Origin: Pseudomonadota bacterium
GTDB taxonomy: Bacteria; Pseudomonadota; Alphaproteobacteria; Rhizobiales; Beijerinckiaceae
Assembly (NCBI GenBank): GCA_020161475.1
Contig: JAIUNQ010000001.1
Span: 41,714-105,713, forward strand
Length of the DNA stretch: 64,000 nucleotides
Direction: 5' to 3'
Shown here piece after piece: positions 62,682 through 64,000 of the stretch (the first letter of the stretch is position 1; each line of letters starts with the position of its first letter). The notes below the pieces were generated by a model. It did not search any database. It was not told the DNA's origin and saw only the letters and a program-made list of their open reading frames with translations. The position numbers were made by a program, and so were the translations under genes.

Positions 62682-63053
62682 TTACATCGGCGCATGGAAG
62701 GCCCGCAGGCGGTGCCCATCAGGGTCTTGGGCGGTAAAGGTGTAGCCGAAGTCCATCTGCACCGGGGCTTGCAGGATGTTCAGCCCGGCAGCCTTCCATT
62801 CGCCATGCAGGGCGTCGAGCGCGGCATTGTCCTTCACCGGAAAGCCGATTTCGACCCCGCCCGGCGCAGAGGCGGCGGGTTGAACGTCGGCCTTGGTCCA
62901 CAGCCCGAGCATCATGCCGTTTTCCAGCGCGAACATGGCAAAGCCGGGGGAGGACTCCACGGCCTTCAGCCCCAGAACCTTGCTGTAGAAGGCTTCGCTC
63001 GCCGGGGCCGAGGCGACGTAAAGAATGATCATGTTGGGGGCGGGTTGGGCCAT
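62682..63053 (-). CDS. VOC superfamily (glyoxalase/bleomycin-resistance fold) protein
   Basis: 123 aa. Two beta-alpha-beta-beta-beta modules (MIILYVASAPASEAFYSKVLGL and VEIGFPVKDNAALDALHGE) and the ending YTFTAQDPDGHRLRAF fit a small VOC protein. Its substrate is unknown. Confidence 0.88.
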   Translation of the reverse strand: MAQPAPNMIILYVASAPASEAFYSKVLGLKAVESSPGFAMFALENGMMLGLWTKADVQPAASAPGGVEIGFPVKDNAALDALHGEWKAAGLNILQAPVQMDFGYTFTAQDPDGHRLRAFHAPM

Positions 63054-63136
63054 GTTGTCCTCCTGTGACGGGCGCGGGATGCGCCGGTCACAGGGGGATA
63101 GCCAACCCTCCTGACAAAAAATGTCAGGAGAAAACC

Positions 63137-63991
63137 TCAGCCCTTGATGGCTACCGGCAGATCCTCGCGGGTGCCATATTCGGCCCAGGAACCATCATAG
63201 ATCGCCCGGATATCAACACCGGCCTGTGCCATCGCCATGGCGATCACCACCGCCGAGACACCCGAGCCACAGGAGCAGACCACCGGCTTGGCGGGGTCGA
63301 TACCCGCCTGCGCCATGGCGGCGCGGATCGCCTCCGGGCTTTTCAGCGCGCCGTTGTCCACCACCTCGGAGAAGGGCAGGTTGAGGCTGCCCGGCATATG
63401 GCCGGAGCGCACGCCGGGGCGTGGTTCGGGTGCCTGTCCGTCAAAGCGGGCGGCGGGGCGGGCATCCACCACCTGCGCGTCGCCGCTTTTGAGCGTGCCG
63501 AGCACGCGGGCGAGGTCCGCCACGGTGGCGGCATCAAGCGTTGCCGCAAAGTGCGCGGGGGTGAGCGCGGTTGCCACACTCGTGACGGGCCGGTTCTCAG
63601 CTTTCCAGCGTGGCAGCCCGCCCTCTAAGATATGCACGTCTTTTGCGCCGTAGATGCGGAACATCCACGCGACGCGCGGCGCCGTGAACAGCCCGAGCTG
63701 GTCGTAAACGACAATCGTATCGCCGTCCGAAATGCCCAGCGCGCCAACAGCGGCGGCGAAATCCTCCGCCTTGGGCAGCATATGCGGCAGCGGATTGCCC
63801 GCATCGGAAATCGTATCCAGATTGAAAAACACGGCCCCCGGAATATGCCCCTGTGCATATTCCTGCGCGCCACTTCGCCCGGTGGGCGGCAGGTGCCACG
63901 AGCCGTCCACCACCCGAAGACGCGGGTTGGAGAGGTTTTCCGCCAGCCAGGCCGTGGAAACGAAGGGAATCGCGCTGAAAATGCTTGCCAT
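63137..63991 (-). CDS. sseA: 3-mercaptopyruvate sulfurtransferase (two rhodanese domains)
   Basis: 284 aa. The N-terminal inactive rhodanese domain begins FVSTAWLAENLSNPRLRVVDG. The C-terminal active domain carries catalytic C241 in CSCGSGVSAVVIAM, close to the CG[S/T]GVTA motif of 3-mercaptopyruvate sulfurtransferases. It transfers sulfur from 3-mercaptopyruvate to thiol acceptors or cyanide. ATG 63991 is 9 bp from the window end. Confidence 0.93.
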   Translation of the reverse strand: MASIFSAIPFVSTAWLAENLSNPRLRVVDGSWHLPPTGRSGAQEYAQGHIPGAVFFNLDTISDAGNPLPHMLPKAEDFAAAVGALGISDGDTIVVYDQLGLFTAPRVAWMFRIYGAKDVHILEGGLPRWKAENRPVTSVATALTPAHFAATLDAATVADLARVLGTLKSGDAQVVDARPAARFDGQAPEPRPGVRSGHMPGSLNLPFSEVVDNGALKSPEAIRAAMAQAGIDPAKPVVCSCGSGVSAVVIAMAMAQAGVDIRAIYDGSWAEYGTREDLPVAIKG

Positions 63992-64000
63992 GGGGCCTCC

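Noticed and set aside
1..64000. CRISPR arrays, prophage, insertion sequence or toxin-antitoxin genes
   Set aside because: No regularly spaced repeats, transposase, integrase, phage structural gene or small two-gene toxin pair could be found.

Overview
The window is dense, high-GC DNA with short intergenic gaps, ATGA-type operon overlaps and alphaproteobacterial gene content: an NDUFS4-type complex I accessory protein, AapJQMP, soluble NAD-linked formate dehydrogenase, a double cold-shock-domain protein and GTCATGCCCG-type palindromic repeats. This fits an alphaproteobacterium, probably of the order Hyphomicrobiales. I cannot name the genus. No transposase, integrase, phage gene or CRISPR array is visible, so this reads as chromosomal metabolic DNA with small repeat insertions.

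Layout. (1) 1-18,000 is a sugar-acid catabolic island: a KdgK-type kinase (cut by the window edge), a XylD-like sugar-acid dehydratase, a XylX-like FAH-family dehydratase, gluconate 5-dehydrogenase with a LacI/GntR-type regulator and a perfect 20-bp operator, a CUT1 ABC importer with an SDR enzyme, and the complete four-carbon acid (tetronate) pathway denD, ltnD, otnI, otnK, otnC with its own LacI-type regulator. Related operator palindromes lie in front of the importer operon, denD and the otnC/ltnD divergent promoter, which suggests one regulon. (2) 18,000-26,200 holds an old-yellow-enzyme reductase, an orphan TAXI-type binding protein, pstSCAB behind a clear three-repeat Pho box, and selO. 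(3) 26,200-42,800 is a molybdenum redox block: a LysR regulator, fdsGBA-fdhD-fdsD (NAD-dependent formate dehydrogenase), mog, and the periplasmic nitrate reductase operon napFDAGHBC with an FNR-like site. A uracil-DNA glycosylase and a chemoreceptor lie between. (4) 42,900-49,450 has a MacAB/DevBCA-like exporter and two convergent chemoreceptors, one with a globin sensor. (5) 49,500-57,000 carries a Rieske oxygenase, glyoxalase I, a double CSD protein, a DUF192 protein, tRNA-Pro(TGG), the NDUFS4 homologue, tRNA-Arg(TCT) and a lipid-linked glycosyltransferase operon. (6) 57,000-64,000 has metC, aapJQMP, a VOC protein and sseA.

How the parts work together. The first block should import sugar acids and convert them to central intermediates (2-keto-3-deoxy acids and dihydroxyacetone phosphate). 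Fds oxidises formate to CO2 with NADH formation, Nap removes electrons to nitrate in the periplasm, and Mog and FdhD serve their molybdenum cofactors.

The most unusual sequence-level observations are a pair of 44-bp palindromes with compensatory base-pair changes (29404-29447 and 45177-45220), a duplicated fdsA start that encloses one of them, a duplicated 3' end of the small membrane-protein gene at 56446, and the shared LacI-type operators that tie an unassigned ABC importer to the tetronate genes.
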